In this document: positions 1 to 7,717 of the stretch, piece after piece | How the letters are laid out: each line of letters starts with the position of its first letter | Position numbering within the stretch: the stretch's first letter is position 1 | Assembly (NCBI GenBank): GCA_019120275.1 | Contig: DWVL01000093.1 | Span: 1 to 44,698 of the forward strand | Direction: 5' to 3' | Origin: Candidatus Mediterraneibacter excrementavium | GTDB taxonomy: Bacteria; Bacillota; Clostridia; Lachnospirales; Lachnospiraceae | DNA length: 44,698 nucleotides | Notes under the pieces: generated by a model | Databases searched by the model: none | The model's input: only the letters and a program-made list of their open reading frames with translations | What the model was told of the DNA's origin: nothing | Translations under genes and position numbers: made by a program

Positions 1-7
1 CCCCTCA

Positions 8-38
8 AAAGACCGATGGCTCCCCCATCGGTCTTTTA
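8..38. terminator. Intrinsic terminator, probably bidirectional
   Basis: A perfect hairpin with arms around GACCGATGG and CCATCGGTC is flanked by an A-run on the left and a T-run on the right. It can end transcription in either direction, most likely for a gene lying left of the window. The stretch from 39 to 197 is AT-rich and I see no gene in it. Confidence 0.75.
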
Positions 39-197
39 CCTTTTATGCATGTTCATAATTTGTTCATTTATCATTTAAAAAACTTTCATTATCTCAACAC
101 GTTTTCTTCATTTCTCCCTCTTATACTAAAACCATCAAAAGAAAAGCAATCAACCGAGACGCTGCAAAGTTATATAGAAAAAACTTTTTCATAATAC

Positions 198-230
198 ATG
201 CCGGGGACTGAGAGATCAGTCACCCGGCAT
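198..230. terminator. Hairpin just beyond the pseudokinase gene
   Basis: Arms ATGCCGGG and CCCGGCAT, with additional inner pairing (ACTGA/TCAGT), form a stable stem about 10 nt after the stop codon of the minus-strand gene at 240. The U-tract in the minus direction is poor, so this is a terminator by position and stem strength rather than by a classical T-run. Confidence 0.5.
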
Positions 231-239
231 CCTCCCTTT

Positions 240-1259
240 TTACGGACTGTTTTCAGAGACCGCTTCCGCGCCGGTCTCTTTTTCATTTTCCAGTTCACTC
301 TTCTTCTGTCTGATTTCCTCTGCTTTTACCGGGTCGCTCTCATATCCCAGTATCGCATCATATGCCGCCAGGAGCTCCCGCTCGACTTCCTGCGCAGAGA
401 TCTTATCCGTTATATCCATCGCCTGTCTGCTAATCCCGGCGATCATTCCGGCAGCCGCCTGCGCCGCAAGCTTTTCCTGCTGTTCTGCTTTCATGGAAAT
501 CAGCCTGTTTTCATATTTTTCTTTTGCCTTCTTTTCGCCTTCGGCTTCCGCTTCCTGGTATAGTTCTTCCGTCTCCGCTCTCACAAGGCCCTGTTTTTCC
601 ACTCCAAGCAGTACGCACAGGCACAGACATGCCGCCGCACCGAGCCCCACTCCGCCGGCGACGCGTTTCAGGCTCAGTTTTCCGCCCGGCATCTTTTCCG
701 GAACTGTCCGGGGAATCTGCGGCAAAGCTTTCAGGACCTGTGCAAAATCCTGATACTTCTTCCCCGTTTCGCCTGTACATCGTCCGATCACTCTCTCCAG
801 CCGGAACTCCTCCCATCCCGTCAACGCAGGGTGGACATTCGTATACGCCAGCATGAACTGGATCGTTTTCCCGTAGGCGAACAGATCCGCTTCGTGATTC
901 TTTGTTATCCCCAGGCCGCATACAGGCCTGACAAAATGATTCCTCACCGCACCGGTCTGCATCTGCTTGAGCACTCCGGCATTGTCCGGTGCTTCCAGAT
1001 CCAGAAGCATCAGTCTGTTGTCTTCCGTCACAACAATGCTGCAGGGATTCAGATAACGGTAGTTCTGCCCGCTCCCTGATCTGTGGTACTGATCGACACA
1101 CCGTGCGATCTCCCGGAACCATGCAAGCATCCCTTTTCTGTCCATATGCGGGCATTCCTTCAGCCGCTGCATCAGACTGGTGCCCTGCACGCAGTCCAGA
1201 CTTCGCCTGCAGTGTGTTCCGTGTTCGATAAATTTCAGCACTTCATACATTTTTTCCAT
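240..1259 (-). CDS. Membrane-anchored protein-kinase-like (pseudokinase) protein
   Basis: About 339 aa. The N-terminal ~185 residues resemble a Ser/Thr protein kinase C-lobe: a region aligning with the HRDxKPxN loop reads YRYLNPCS (about residues 67-74) and the DFG position reads DLE. The catalytic Asp, the Lys and the metal-binding Asn are therefore replaced, which makes it a likely pseudokinase. One membrane helix follows (about 201-220), then a charged, coiled-coil-like outer segment ending in a Glu-rich tail. The first in-frame start would be TTG at 1265. I prefer ATG at 1259; neither has a strong ribosome site. It stands alone, with a hairpin downstream. The architecture (pseudokinase, one helix, outer helical domain) superficially resembles EssB/YukC of type VII secretion, but no other ESX gene is nearby, so I do not assign that role. 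Confidence 0.6.
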   Translation of the reverse strand: MEKMYEVLKFIEHGTHCRRSLDCVQGTSLMQRLKECPHMDRKGMLAWFREIARCVDQYHRSGSGQNYRYLNPCSIVVTEDNRLMLLDLEAPDNAGVLKQMQTGAVRNHFVRPVCGLGITKNHEADLFAYGKTIQFMLAYTNVHPALTGWEEFRLERVIGRCTGETGKKYQDFAQVLKALPQIPRTVPEKMPGGKLSLKRVAGGVGLGAAACLCLCVLLGVEKQGLVRAETEELYQEAEAEGEKKAKEKYENRLISMKAEQQEKLAAQAAAGMIAGISRQAMDITDKISAQEVERELLAAYDAILGYESDPVKAEEIRQKKSELENEKETGAEAVSENSP

Positions 1260-1265
1260 ATGCAA

Positions 1266-1588
1266 TTTCTCACTGGCTGCGCGTTATACCGCCGGCAGTC
1301 CCTCAACTGCCCGCCACGGTCCAAACACATCCATTTCTTCAGTGGGTATCATCCGAAACCGATGCAGAAAAAATAAGAGCATTCTGGATCAGAGCGATCC
1401 AGGTACAGATATAATAATAGAAATATGTCGAAAAAGCAAGCACTGCTTTTAGTCCGGGTGCAATAACGCAGGCAACCGATAAAGTGGCGGTACAGCCAAA
1501 AGGTTGTGCCGCCACTTTGCATTGATGTGTTCCGTCTTCTGAAGGTATTCCATATGACATTATGTTCCTCACGGACAGGACTCACAAA
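1266..1588. other. Non-coding stretch between pseudokinase and glf
   Basis: A gap of about 320 bases in which I find no convincing gene. Short minus-strand reading frames of 77-78 codons cross it (about 1339-1585), but they lack a good ribosome site and include a strong hairpin. The main content is the 17-bp hairpin listed separately at 1481-1518. Confidence 0.5.
1481..1518. terminator. Long perfect hairpin downstream of glf
   Basis: The arms run 1481-1497 and 1502-1518 around an AAAA loop, pairing over 17 bp with two G-U pairs on the plus strand and none broken. Outer arms are AAAGTGGCGG and CCGCCACTTT. It lies about 70 bp beyond the glf stop codon in the direction of glf transcription. The T-run is only the three T of the arm itself, so it may be a weak bidirectional terminator or part of a small structured element. 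Confidence 0.5.
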
Positions 1589-2689
1589 TTACTCCATCCG
1601 CTCCAGCTGCTCCAGCGCCGCTGCGATCACTTTATCCATATCGTAATATTTATAATTTCCGAGCCGTCCGCCGAAGATCACATTTTCTTCCTTATCTGCA
1701 AGTTCTCTGTACTTCTTAAACAGCGCATTGTTCTTCTCGTCGTTGACCGGATAGTAAGGCTCCATTCCCACCGTCCACTCGGATGAATACTCCCTGGAGA
1801 TCACAGTCTTCTCCTGCTTCCCGAACTCAAAATGCTTGTGTTCGATCACACGTGTGTATGGCACCTCGCGCTCCGTGTAATTGACAACCGCATTGCCCTG
1901 ATAATTCCCGCAGTCCAGCACTTCCGTCTCAAAACGGACGGAACGGTACTCCAGCGCACCCAGCTGATAATCGAAATACTCATCGATCTGCCCGGTGAAA
2001 ATGATCTTCTCCGCGATATCCGGGTTTTCTTTCCGGAACTCAAAGAAATCAACACCCGTGCGCACATCCGCGCCGGCCAGCATCTTCTCAACGATCGGCG
2101 TGTAGCCGCCCATCGGGATCCCCTGATAGCGGTCGTTAAAATAGTTGTTGTCATAGATAAACCGGCAGGGGAGACGTTTGATGATGAACGCCGGAAGCTC
2201 CGTACAGCTTCTGCCCCACTGTTTCTCCGTATATCCTTTCACCAGCTTTTCGTAAATGTCCCGTCCCACCAGGAACAGCGCCTGCTCTTCCAGGTTCTTC
2301 GGATCTGTGATCCCGGTCTCTCTGCGCTGGCGCTCGATGATCTCTTTCGCCTCCGCCGGCGTCCGGATCCCCCACATCTTGCTGAACGTATTCATATTGA
2401 ACGGCAGGTTGTAAAGCTCGTCCTTATATACTGCCACCGGTGAATTGATATAATTGTTAAACTCCGCGAACTGATTTACATAATCCCAGATCTTCTTATC
2501 AGATGTATGGAAAATGTGCGCGCCGTATTTGTGGACATGGATCCCTTCGATATCTTCGCAGTAGATATTTCCCGCGATATGGTCCCTGCGGTCGATCACC
2601 AGACAGCTTTTCCCTTTCCGGCCGAGCTCGTACGCCATCACTGCCCCGTAAAGTCCCGCTCCCACGATCAGATAATCATATTTTTTCAT
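1589..2689 (-). CDS. glf: UDP-galactopyranose mutase
   Basis: This flavoenzyme converts UDP-galactopyranose to UDP-galactofuranose, the donor for galactofuranose-containing surface glycans; it acts in the cytoplasm. The protein is 366 aa, the usual length for the family. It opens with a dinucleotide-binding GAGLYGA motif (about residues 10-16) and an ERxD-like acidic end to the second strand (IDRRDHIAGN). It contains the family's conserved stretches around YGAHIFHT, YNLPFNM and EKQWGR, and ends with the FGGRLGNYKYYDMDK block typical of bacterial Glf. A GAGGTG ribosome site lies just upstream of the ATG. It is a single gene divergent from pfp, and no glycosyltransferases adjoin it, so its glycan target is not visible here. 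Confidence 0.95.
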   Translation of the reverse strand: MKKYDYLIVGAGLYGAVMAYELGRKGKSCLVIDRRDHIAGNIYCEDIEGIHVHKYGAHIFHTSDKKIWDYVNQFAEFNNYINSPVAVYKDELYNLPFNMNTFSKMWGIRTPAEAKEIIERQRRETGITDPKNLEEQALFLVGRDIYEKLVKGYTEKQWGRSCTELPAFIIKRLPCRFIYDNNYFNDRYQGIPMGGYTPIVEKMLAGADVRTGVDFFEFRKENPDIAEKIIFTGQIDEYFDYQLGALEYRSVRFETEVLDCGNYQGNAVVNYTEREVPYTRVIEHKHFEFGKQEKTVISREYSSEWTVGMEPYYPVNDEKNNALFKKYRELADKEENVIFGGRLGNYKYYDMDKVIAAALEQLERME

Positions 2690-2820
2690 AATACACCTCT
2701 TCCGCTGATTCGCTTTATCTTTTTAGCTGATTATATCATCATCCGCGTTTCTTTTCTCTGTCATCTTTATTTTTTCGTCATTTATACATATTTTTAACAA
2801 TTTTTCATTTACAAATTAGA

Positions 2821-2826
2821 TATAAT
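2821..2826 (+). promoter_or_regulatory. Probable -10 element for pfp
   Basis: TATAAT sits about 75 bp before the pfp start in the AT-rich divergent gap 2690-2900. No good -35 is present at 16-18 bp spacing, so only the -10 is proposed. Confidence 0.4.
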
Positions 2827-2900
2827 GCACTAAAATGTACTGGTAGGTGTTTTTCAGTCGGAAAAGCAGAACACGAATTGCAATATGGAGGTACTTGAAA

Positions 2901-4133
2901 ATGAAAGGAAATGTAATCGTCGGACAATCAGGCGGACCGACAGCTGCGATCAACTCGAGCCTTGCGGGCGTATACCGTACAGCTAAGGACCGCGGAGCCG
3001 CTAAAGTATACGGAATGCTTCACGGAATCCAGGGACTGCTGCAGGAGCGCTATATCGATCTGTCCGAATATATCACAAATGAACTGGATGCAGAGCTCCT
3101 GAAGAGGACGCCGGCCGCTTTCCTCGGCTCATGCCGCTACAAACTGCCGGAGATCCATGAGAACCGCGAAGTATATGAAAAGATCTTCGAGATCCTCAAC
3201 AAACTGGATATCGAGGCATTTATCTACATCGGCGGAAATGATTCCATGGATACGATCAAAAAGCTCTCTGACTATGCGATCATCACCGGACATCCGACCC
3301 GTTTCATCGGCTGCCCGAAGACCATTGACAATGACCTTGCCCTGACAGACCACACGCCGGGTTACGGAAGCGCTGCCAAATACATCGGCACTTCTGTAAA
3401 AGAGATCATCCGCGACAGCTTCTGTCTGGAATATGAGAAAGGCCTTGTGTCCATCATCGAGATCATGGGCAGGAATGCCGGCTGGCTCACAGGCGCAGCC
3501 GCACTCGCCAAAGGTGAGGACTGCGCAGGGCCAGACCTGATCTATCTGCCGGAGCTTCCGTTTGACATCGAAGCTTTCGGCGAGAAAGTCAAAGCACTTC
3601 TTGAAAAGAAATCTTCCGTAGTCGTTGCCATCTCCGAGGGCATCCGCCTGGCAGACGGCCGCTACGTATGTGAACTGGGCCAGAGCATTGACTTCGTCGA
3701 TGCGTTCGGCCACAAGCAGCTCTCCGGAACCGCAAACTACCTTGCAAGCTATATCGCAGGCGAGATTGGCTGCAAGACCCGCTCCATCGAGCTAAGTTCC
3801 CTTCAGCGCTCCGCTTCCCACTGCGCATCCCGCGTGGATATCCTGGAAGCATACCAGGTCGGCGGTGCGGCTGTGAAAGCTGCCGATGAGGGCGATTCCG
3901 GAAAAATGGTTGTCCTCACCCGTCTCTCTGATGATCCGTATCAGAGCGGAACCGAGGTAAAAGATGTTCACAAGATCGCCAATGACGAAAAACTCGTTCC
4001 GCGCGAGTGGGTAACCGAGGACGGTTCCTATGTAACCGACGAGTTCATCAACTATGTACGCCCGCTCATCCAGGGCGACGTATCACCTGTAATGGTAGAC
4101 GGCATACCGCGTCATCTTTACCGTCAGATCTGA
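2901..4133 (+). CDS. pfp: PPi-type 6-phosphofructokinase
   Basis: Phosphorylates fructose-6-phosphate in glycolysis, probably with pyrophosphate as donor, and is reversible in that form. The product is 410 aa. An N-terminal GQSGGPTAAIN loop is followed by GGNDS (about 111-115), where Asp occupies the position that is Gly in ATP-using enzymes. PKTIDND (139-145) carries the catalytic Asp and the Lys also associated with PPi use. A Gly-to-Asp change at the first site plus Lys in PKT is the standard signature for PPi specificity. I chose ATG 2901 because a GGAGG ribosome site lies 8-12 bp upstream and homologues begin with MKGN-like residues; the frame is open 18 codons further up. A terminator follows at 4165. 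Confidence 0.92.
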   Translation: MKGNVIVGQSGGPTAAINSSLAGVYRTAKDRGAAKVYGMLHGIQGLLQERYIDLSEYITNELDAELLKRTPAAFLGSCRYKLPEIHENREVYEKIFEILNKLDIEAFIYIGGNDSMDTIKKLSDYAIITGHPTRFIGCPKTIDNDLALTDHTPGYGSAAKYIGTSVKEIIRDSFCLEYEKGLVSIIEIMGRNAGWLTGAAALAKGEDCAGPDLIYLPELPFDIEAFGEKVKALLEKKSSVVVAISEGIRLADGRYVCELGQSIDFVDAFGHKQLSGTANYLASYIAGEIGCKTRSIELSSLQRSASHCASRVDILEAYQVGGAAVKAADEGDSGKMVVLTRLSDDPYQSGTEVKDVHKIANDEKLVPREWVTEDGSYVTDEFINYVRPLIQGDVSPVMVDGIPRHLYRQI

Positions 4134-4164
4134 TCCTGTCAGATGATATGATCGTCCGGATACT

Positions 4165-4212
4165 GCCGGGAAGTTCAGTCTGTTTCATGCAGGCTGTGCT
4201 TCCCGGCTTTTA
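4165..4212 (+). terminator. Intrinsic terminator after pfp
   Basis: Arms CCGGGAAG and CTTCCCGG are followed by CTTTT. It lies between pfp and pyrC and separates the two transcripts. Confidence 0.75.
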
Positions 4213-4214
4213 TA

Positions 4215-4223
4215 TGCTATACT
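4215..4223 (+). promoter_or_regulatory. Extended -10 promoter for pyrC
   Basis: TGCTATACT forms a TGn-extended -10 (TATACT, 4218-4223) directly after the pfp terminator and about 30 bp before the pyrC start. The -35 is weak, as is usual with an extended -10. Confidence 0.45.
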
Positions 4224-4253
4224 GGAGTCAGATTATCGCAGGGAGGTTTCAAA

Positions 4254-5516
4254 ATGATCATTAAAAACGGACACATCATGGATCCCGCTTCCGGGAAATC
4301 GTATTTTGCCGATATAAAAATCACAGACGGCGTGATCGGGAAGATCGCGGACAACATTGACGCTTCAGATGATGAGGAAATCATCGACGCCAAAGGGCTC
4401 ACCGTCGCTCCCGGACTGATCGACACCCACGTCCATTTCCGGGATCCCGGATTCACCTATAAAGAAACGCTGCATACCGGCGCGCTTGCCGCGGCAAAGG
4501 GCGGCTTCACCACCGTCATCTGCATGGCTAACACTTCGCCGGTCGTGGACAACACAGAAGTCCTGTCCGGCATCCTTGAGCGGGCCGCATCGGAGAAGAT
4601 CCGGATCCGCCAGGCGGCCAGCGTCTCCCGCGGTCTGAAGGGGGAAGAGCCGACCGATATGGAAGCGCTGAAAGAAGCCGGCGCCTGCGGGTTCACGGAC
4701 GACGGCATCCCGCTTCGCAACGGCGCTTTCCTCTACGAGGCCATGAACCGGGCGAAAGAACTGGATGTACCGGTCAGCCTCCACGAAGAGGATCCCGCCT
4801 TCATTAAGAACAACGGGATCAACCACGGCACGGTTTCCGAACAGCTCGGCATCTACGGTTCGCCGTCCATCGCTGAAGAATCGCTGGTGGCCAGGGACTG
4901 TATGCTTGCCCTGCGCTCCGGCGTCCACGTGGTCATCCAGCATATCAGCTCCGGCAGATCCGTGGAACTGGTCCGCATCTTCAAGGGCCTTGGCGCCAAC
5001 CTCCACGCGGAGGCCACACCCCATCACTTCACCCTGACAGATGAGGCCGTTCTGAAATACGGCACGCTGGCAAAAATGAATCCCCCTCTCCGGAAAGAGG
5101 AGGACCGTCAGGCCATTATAGAAGGACTTGCGGACGGGACCATCGACCTGATCGCCACGGACCACGCGCCCCACAGCAAAGAGGAAAAGGACCGCTCCAT
5201 CACCGCCGCTCCAAGCGGCATCACCGGGCTTGAGACATCCCTGGCTCTTGGCATCACTTCGCTGGTGCGCCCGGGACACCTCTCCCTGATGCAGCTCCTG
5301 GAAAAAATGACGGCCGGCCCTGCCGACCTCTATCACCTCCCCGCAGGGAAGATCATCGAAGGCGGCCCTGCCGACCTGGTGATTTTTGATCCGGACGAAT
5401 GCTGGAAACCGGAAAGCTACGCTTCCATGTCATCCAACACCCCGTTTACCGGATGGGAACTGTATGGAAAAGTAAAATATACGATCTGCCGCGGAGAAAC
5501 TGCATACCGCGACTGA
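4254..5516 (+). CDS. pyrC: Dihydroorotase
   Basis: Zinc-dependent amidohydrolase of pyrimidine synthesis that cyclises carbamoyl-aspartate to dihydroorotate. The 420-aa length and the early HVHFRDPG motif (His59, His61) mark the class I (Bacillus PyrC) type. Further family features are the KGGFTTV segment, HEED, HISS and the ATDHAPH motif with the catalytic Asp near residue 305. A GGGAGG ribosome site lies a few bases before the ATG. It stands apart from other pyr genes; no pyrR-type attenuator is evident in the short leader. The transcript ends at the shared terminator at 5534. Confidence 0.95.
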   Translation: MIIKNGHIMDPASGKSYFADIKITDGVIGKIADNIDASDDEEIIDAKGLTVAPGLIDTHVHFRDPGFTYKETLHTGALAAAKGGFTTVICMANTSPVVDNTEVLSGILERAASEKIRIRQAASVSRGLKGEEPTDMEALKEAGACGFTDDGIPLRNGAFLYEAMNRAKELDVPVSLHEEDPAFIKNNGINHGTVSEQLGIYGSPSIAEESLVARDCMLALRSGVHVVIQHISSGRSVELVRIFKGLGANLHAEATPHHFTLTDEAVLKYGTLAKMNPPLRKEEDRQAIIEGLADGTIDLIATDHAPHSKEEKDRSITAAPSGITGLETSLALGITSLVRPGHLSLMQLLEKMTAGPADLYHLPAGKIIEGGPADLVIFDPDECWKPESYASMSSNTPFTGWELYGKVKYTICRGETAYRD

Positions 5517-5533
5517 CCCTTTTGATCATTTTT

Positions 5534-5562
5534 CGGACCGCTGATCATCAGCGGTCCGTTTT
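5534..5562. terminator. Bidirectional terminator between pyrC and the SEDS gene
   Basis: Arms CGGACCGCTGA and TCAGCGGTCCG form a near-perfect palindrome followed by TTTTCTT, with ATTTTT-type flanks on the other side. The minus-strand gene's stop codon (5548) lies inside the stem. Confidence 0.85.
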
Positions 5563-6942
5563 CTTATCCGTTATCTTCGCCGCAGGAGCCGCCGCCCTGA
5601 ACGGAAATATGTTTCCTGCGGCCTCCCGCTCCGGCGCGGTCCTGGTGTACCGGCAGATGCTGAGCAGAAGCCCCAGCAGCACATAAGTAACGATCGTGCC
5701 CGTCCCGCCGTAACTCAGGAAAGGACAGAAGACACCGATATAGGAAACGCCCAGATTGGTCACGATATAACCCGCTGTTTCCAAAAGGAACAGAATGGAA
5801 CACGCCGTCCCCATCAGCATGCCAAGCTGATTCCTCTGCCTCAGGGAAATCTTCAGGAAGCGGAACAGGAGAAACAGAAGCAGTCCGGCCAGAACCGCCG
5901 CGGCAAGGATTCCGTAATAGGCGATCACACCGGTCAGTGCGAACTCGGAAACTTCCGGTATCCGCAGTACATCCGCATCAGCGGCTCCCGCCCCTGCGAT
6001 CCGGCTGCTGTCCAGGAACTCCCGGACGACCTGAACCACATAGCCGCCGGCTCCCGCCCCCTGATTCGGATCCCTCAGGATCGCCTGCACGCGTTCCTGC
6101 TGATACTCTGCTCCAAAAAACCAGAGCCAGGCAAACAGCGCAGCAGGCAGGCAGAAAATGCAGGCAAGAATCCCGGCGAAAGTCCCTTTTTTTGCCACCC
6201 GGAACCACCCTTTCCACACAGCTGCCGCCAGGACCGCCATAAAGCAGACAGACAGCATGTATGCCGATGTCAGCCTGGGAATCCGGAACGTCAGTACAAC
6301 CGGCACCAGCATCCACAGGACCGCCTTCCCGAGCGCCCGGTATCCCTGTCCCCGGTATGCATACAGCACCGCTGCGTAAAGCGGGACTGTCAGGAGCATC
6401 AGATATTCCGCCGTAACATATCCGATGAATGGAATATCCACGTAATTTGACGCTCCGTTTATCGTGCGCCCGAACAGAAGTACCGCCAGCATCCCCGCAT
6501 CAAACAGGAGCATCAGAAACCTGGCATGTCTTGCGATGCGGGTATAGTCTGCAAAACAGACCGCCATCATGACCGTCAGGCCGATGATCATAAAAGACAG
6601 ATTCCTTGATATGCTCATCCATCCATAGCCGCCTGCCGTCTCCACTTTTCCCTGCATGGTCATCTGGATCGCAAACCCTATGATGCTGAGCGCCGCGATC
6701 AGCGCGATCATCCCCCAGGGCATGACCGGGCGGTGGATCCGGTCCAGTTCATTCCCTGTCTCCACAGGGTCGCCCATCTCCTTCACTGCCGCCTCCTCAG
6801 CCTCTTTCCTGTCCATCCCTTCACTCATGAAATCCTGCATCTGATCCTCAATGTGGGCGCAGTATTCTTCCTTCACCGCATCCCGCGCCATCCGGCATCG
6901 GATCTGGTCTGTCAGGATCTGTAAATACTCCTCTCTCTTCAA
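5548..6942 (-). CDS. HAAS-SEDS fusion: FtsW/RodA/SpoVE-like membrane protein
   Basis: 464 aa. Residues 1-70 form a helical HAAS/DUF1700-like signalling domain, a type often encoded beside PadR regulators. From about residue 75 there are roughly ten membrane helices of the SEDS family (FtsW, RodA, SpoVE), which polymerise lipid II. Visible SEDS features are the ERVQAIL segment (about 283-289) and the C-terminal PFLSYGGTG motif (407-415). The loop that normally reads PExxTDF, with a conserved Asp essential for polymerase activity, reads IPEVSEF here, placing Glu333 at that position. Translation most likely starts at TTG 6942, preceded by GGGGGAG at good spacing. The gene lies 16 bp downstream of padR in the same operon. 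It may be a conditional or altered-activity SEDS protein; the conservative Asp-to-Glu change leaves activity open. Confidence 0.85.
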   Translation of the reverse strand: MKREEYLQILTDQIRCRMARDAVKEEYCAHIEDQMQDFMSEGMDRKEAEEAAVKEMGDPVETGNELDRIHRPVMPWGMIALIAALSIIGFAIQMTMQGKVETAGGYGWMSISRNLSFMIIGLTVMMAVCFADYTRIARHARFLMLLFDAGMLAVLLFGRTINGASNYVDIPFIGYVTAEYLMLLTVPLYAAVLYAYRGQGYRALGKAVLWMLVPVVLTFRIPRLTSAYMLSVCFMAVLAAAVWKGWFRVAKKGTFAGILACIFCLPAALFAWLWFFGAEYQQERVQAILRDPNQGAGAGGYVVQVVREFLDSSRIAGAGAADADVLRIPEVSEFALTGVIAYYGILAAAVLAGLLLFLLFRFLKISLRQRNQLGMLMGTACSILFLLETAGYIVTNLGVSYIGVFCPFLSYGGTGTIVTYVLLGLLLSICRYTRTAPEREAAGNIFPFRAAAPAAKITDKKTDR

Positions 6943-6958
6943 AACTGCTCCCCCTCTC

Positions 6959-7291
6959 CTACACCGCCGCCAGGCTCATCACACTGGCCACGGCTCTCGA
7001 GTAAACATCCCACTCGGCCTTCTTCTCTTCCAGAACTTTCTTCCCGGCTTTCGTAATACTGTAATACTTGCGCAGCTTCCCGCCGGCCGGCTTCTCGTAG
7101 GACTTCAGGCACCCTTTCTCCTCCAGCCCGTGAAGCAGTGGGTACAGCGTTCCCGCCTTCAGCTCAAACACATTTTCCGAGCGCTCCCGGAGCTTCTCGA
7201 TCATCTCATACCCGTACATGTCGTTTTCCTCAAGAAGCTTCAGCACCAGCATGGCCGTACTCCCTGATACCAGACTCTTGTCTATCTTCAT
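6959..7291 (-). CDS. PadR-family transcriptional regulator
   Basis: About 110 aa with a winged-helix PadR domain: MYGYEMIEKL, GTLYPLLHGLEEKG and the basic wing KLRKYYSITKAGKK are classic. PadR proteins of this size (PadR-s2) repress their own operon and often a membrane stress module. ATG 7291 is chosen because a strong AAGGAGG site precedes it by 6-7 bp; an in-frame ATG at 7312 lacks one. It is first in a two-gene operon with the HAAS-SEDS gene. Two similar AT-rich dyads upstream (7317-7333 and 7350-7366) are probable operators. Confidence 0.9.
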   Translation of the reverse strand: MKIDKSLVSGSTAMLVLKLLEENDMYGYEMIEKLRERSENVFELKAGTLYPLLHGLEEKGCLKSYEKPAGGKLRKYYSITKAGKKVLEEKKAEWDVYSRAVASVMSLAAV

Positions 7292-7316
7292 TTCAACTCC
7301 TCCTTCATTCATTTTT

Positions 7317-7366
7317 ATATAGATTATCTATATATCATGATCTTATTATATATAGGTTATCGATAT
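7317..7366 (-). promoter_or_regulatory. Paired dyads, likely PadR operators
   Basis: Two imperfect palindromes (ATATAGATTATCTATAT at 7317-7333 and ATATAGGTTATCGATAT at 7350-7366) share the pattern ATATAG-N-TTATC-N-ATAT. Their centres are 33 bp apart, three helical turns, so two dimers could bind on the same face. They sit at the padR transcription start region. Confidence 0.55.
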
Positions 7367-7431
7367 AAGTCAATGCAATTTTACACAATTACGGAGAAAT
7401 TAATTTTTAACGGATTTTTGAAAATTGGGGG

Positions 7432-7460
7432 TTTACAACTGCTTTTGATTATGATAGAAT
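7432..7460 (+). promoter_or_regulatory. Promoter for tRNA-Leu
   Basis: TTTACA (7432-7437), a 17-bp spacer and TAGAAT (7455-7460) end 12 bp before the tRNA. Confidence 0.6.
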
Positions 7461-7472
7461 ACCTTTTGTCGA

Positions 7473-7556
7473 GCGGAAGTGGCGGAATGGCAGACGCGCT
7501 AGATTCAGGTTCTAGTGGGAGTTAATCCTGTGAGAGTTCAAGTCTCTTCTTCCGCA
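7473..7556 (+). tRNA. tRNA-Leu (anticodon CAG)
   Basis: 84 nt with a seven-base acceptor stem GCGGAAG/CTTCCGC and discriminator A. The anticodon stem is CTAGA/TCTAG with loop TTCAGGT, giving anticodon CAG, which reads CUG. The long variable arm fits a class II tRNA-Leu. The 3' CCA is not encoded. Confidence 0.93.
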
Positions 7557-7563
7557 TAAAAAG

Positions 7564-7594
7564 ACGGAGATCCTTATAGGGTCTCCGTTTTTTG
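7564..7594 (+). terminator. Intrinsic terminator after tRNA-Leu
   Basis: Arms ACGGAGA and TCTCCGT with CC/GG inside, followed by TTTTTTG. Confidence 0.8.
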
Positions 7595-7602
7595 TTTATC
7601 AT

Positions 7603-7630
7603 TTGCATTTCTGTTTTAAAGTGCTATAAT
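7603..7630 (+). promoter_or_regulatory. Promoter for tRNA-Val
   Basis: TTGCAT (7603-7608), a 16-bp spacer and a perfect TATAAT (7625-7630), ten bases before the tRNA. Confidence 0.6.
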
Positions 7631-7639
7631 GTCTTGTAT

Positions 7640-7713
7640 GGAAGCATAGCTCAGCTGGGATGAGCGTTCGCCTCACACGCGAGAGGTCATGGGTTCGAGC
7701 CCCATTGCTTCCA
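7640..7713 (+). tRNA. tRNA-Val (anticodon CAC)
   Basis: 74 nt with acceptor GGAAGCA/TGCTTCC and discriminator A. The D-arm is GCTC/GAGC and the anticodon stem TTCGC/GCGAG surrounds loop CTCACAC, giving CAC for GUG codons. The T-arm contains GGTTCGAGCC. A short T-run (7714-7718) follows directly, and the TetR gene's stop codon on the other strand begins at 7718. Confidence 0.92.
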
Positions 7714-7717
7714 TTTT

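Noticed and set aside
511-1155. Long alternative frame opposite the kinase-like protein
   Set aside because: It overlaps the pseudokinase gene on the same strand in another frame, has biased low-information composition and no ribosome site; it is a shadow.
240-1259. Type VII secretion EssB/YukC
   Set aside because: Only the general architecture agrees; there is no YukD, EsxA, EssC or membrane partner nearby and the sequence similarity is not evident by eye.
1339-1585. Two small overlapping frames of 77-78 codons upstream of the pseudokinase
   Set aside because: Both run through the strong hairpin at 1481-1518, overlap each other and lack ribosome sites, so I treat the stretch as non-coding.
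4365-5336. 323-codon frame antisense to pyrC
   Set aside because: It is a high-GC antisense shadow of a well-conserved gene with no recognisable domain.
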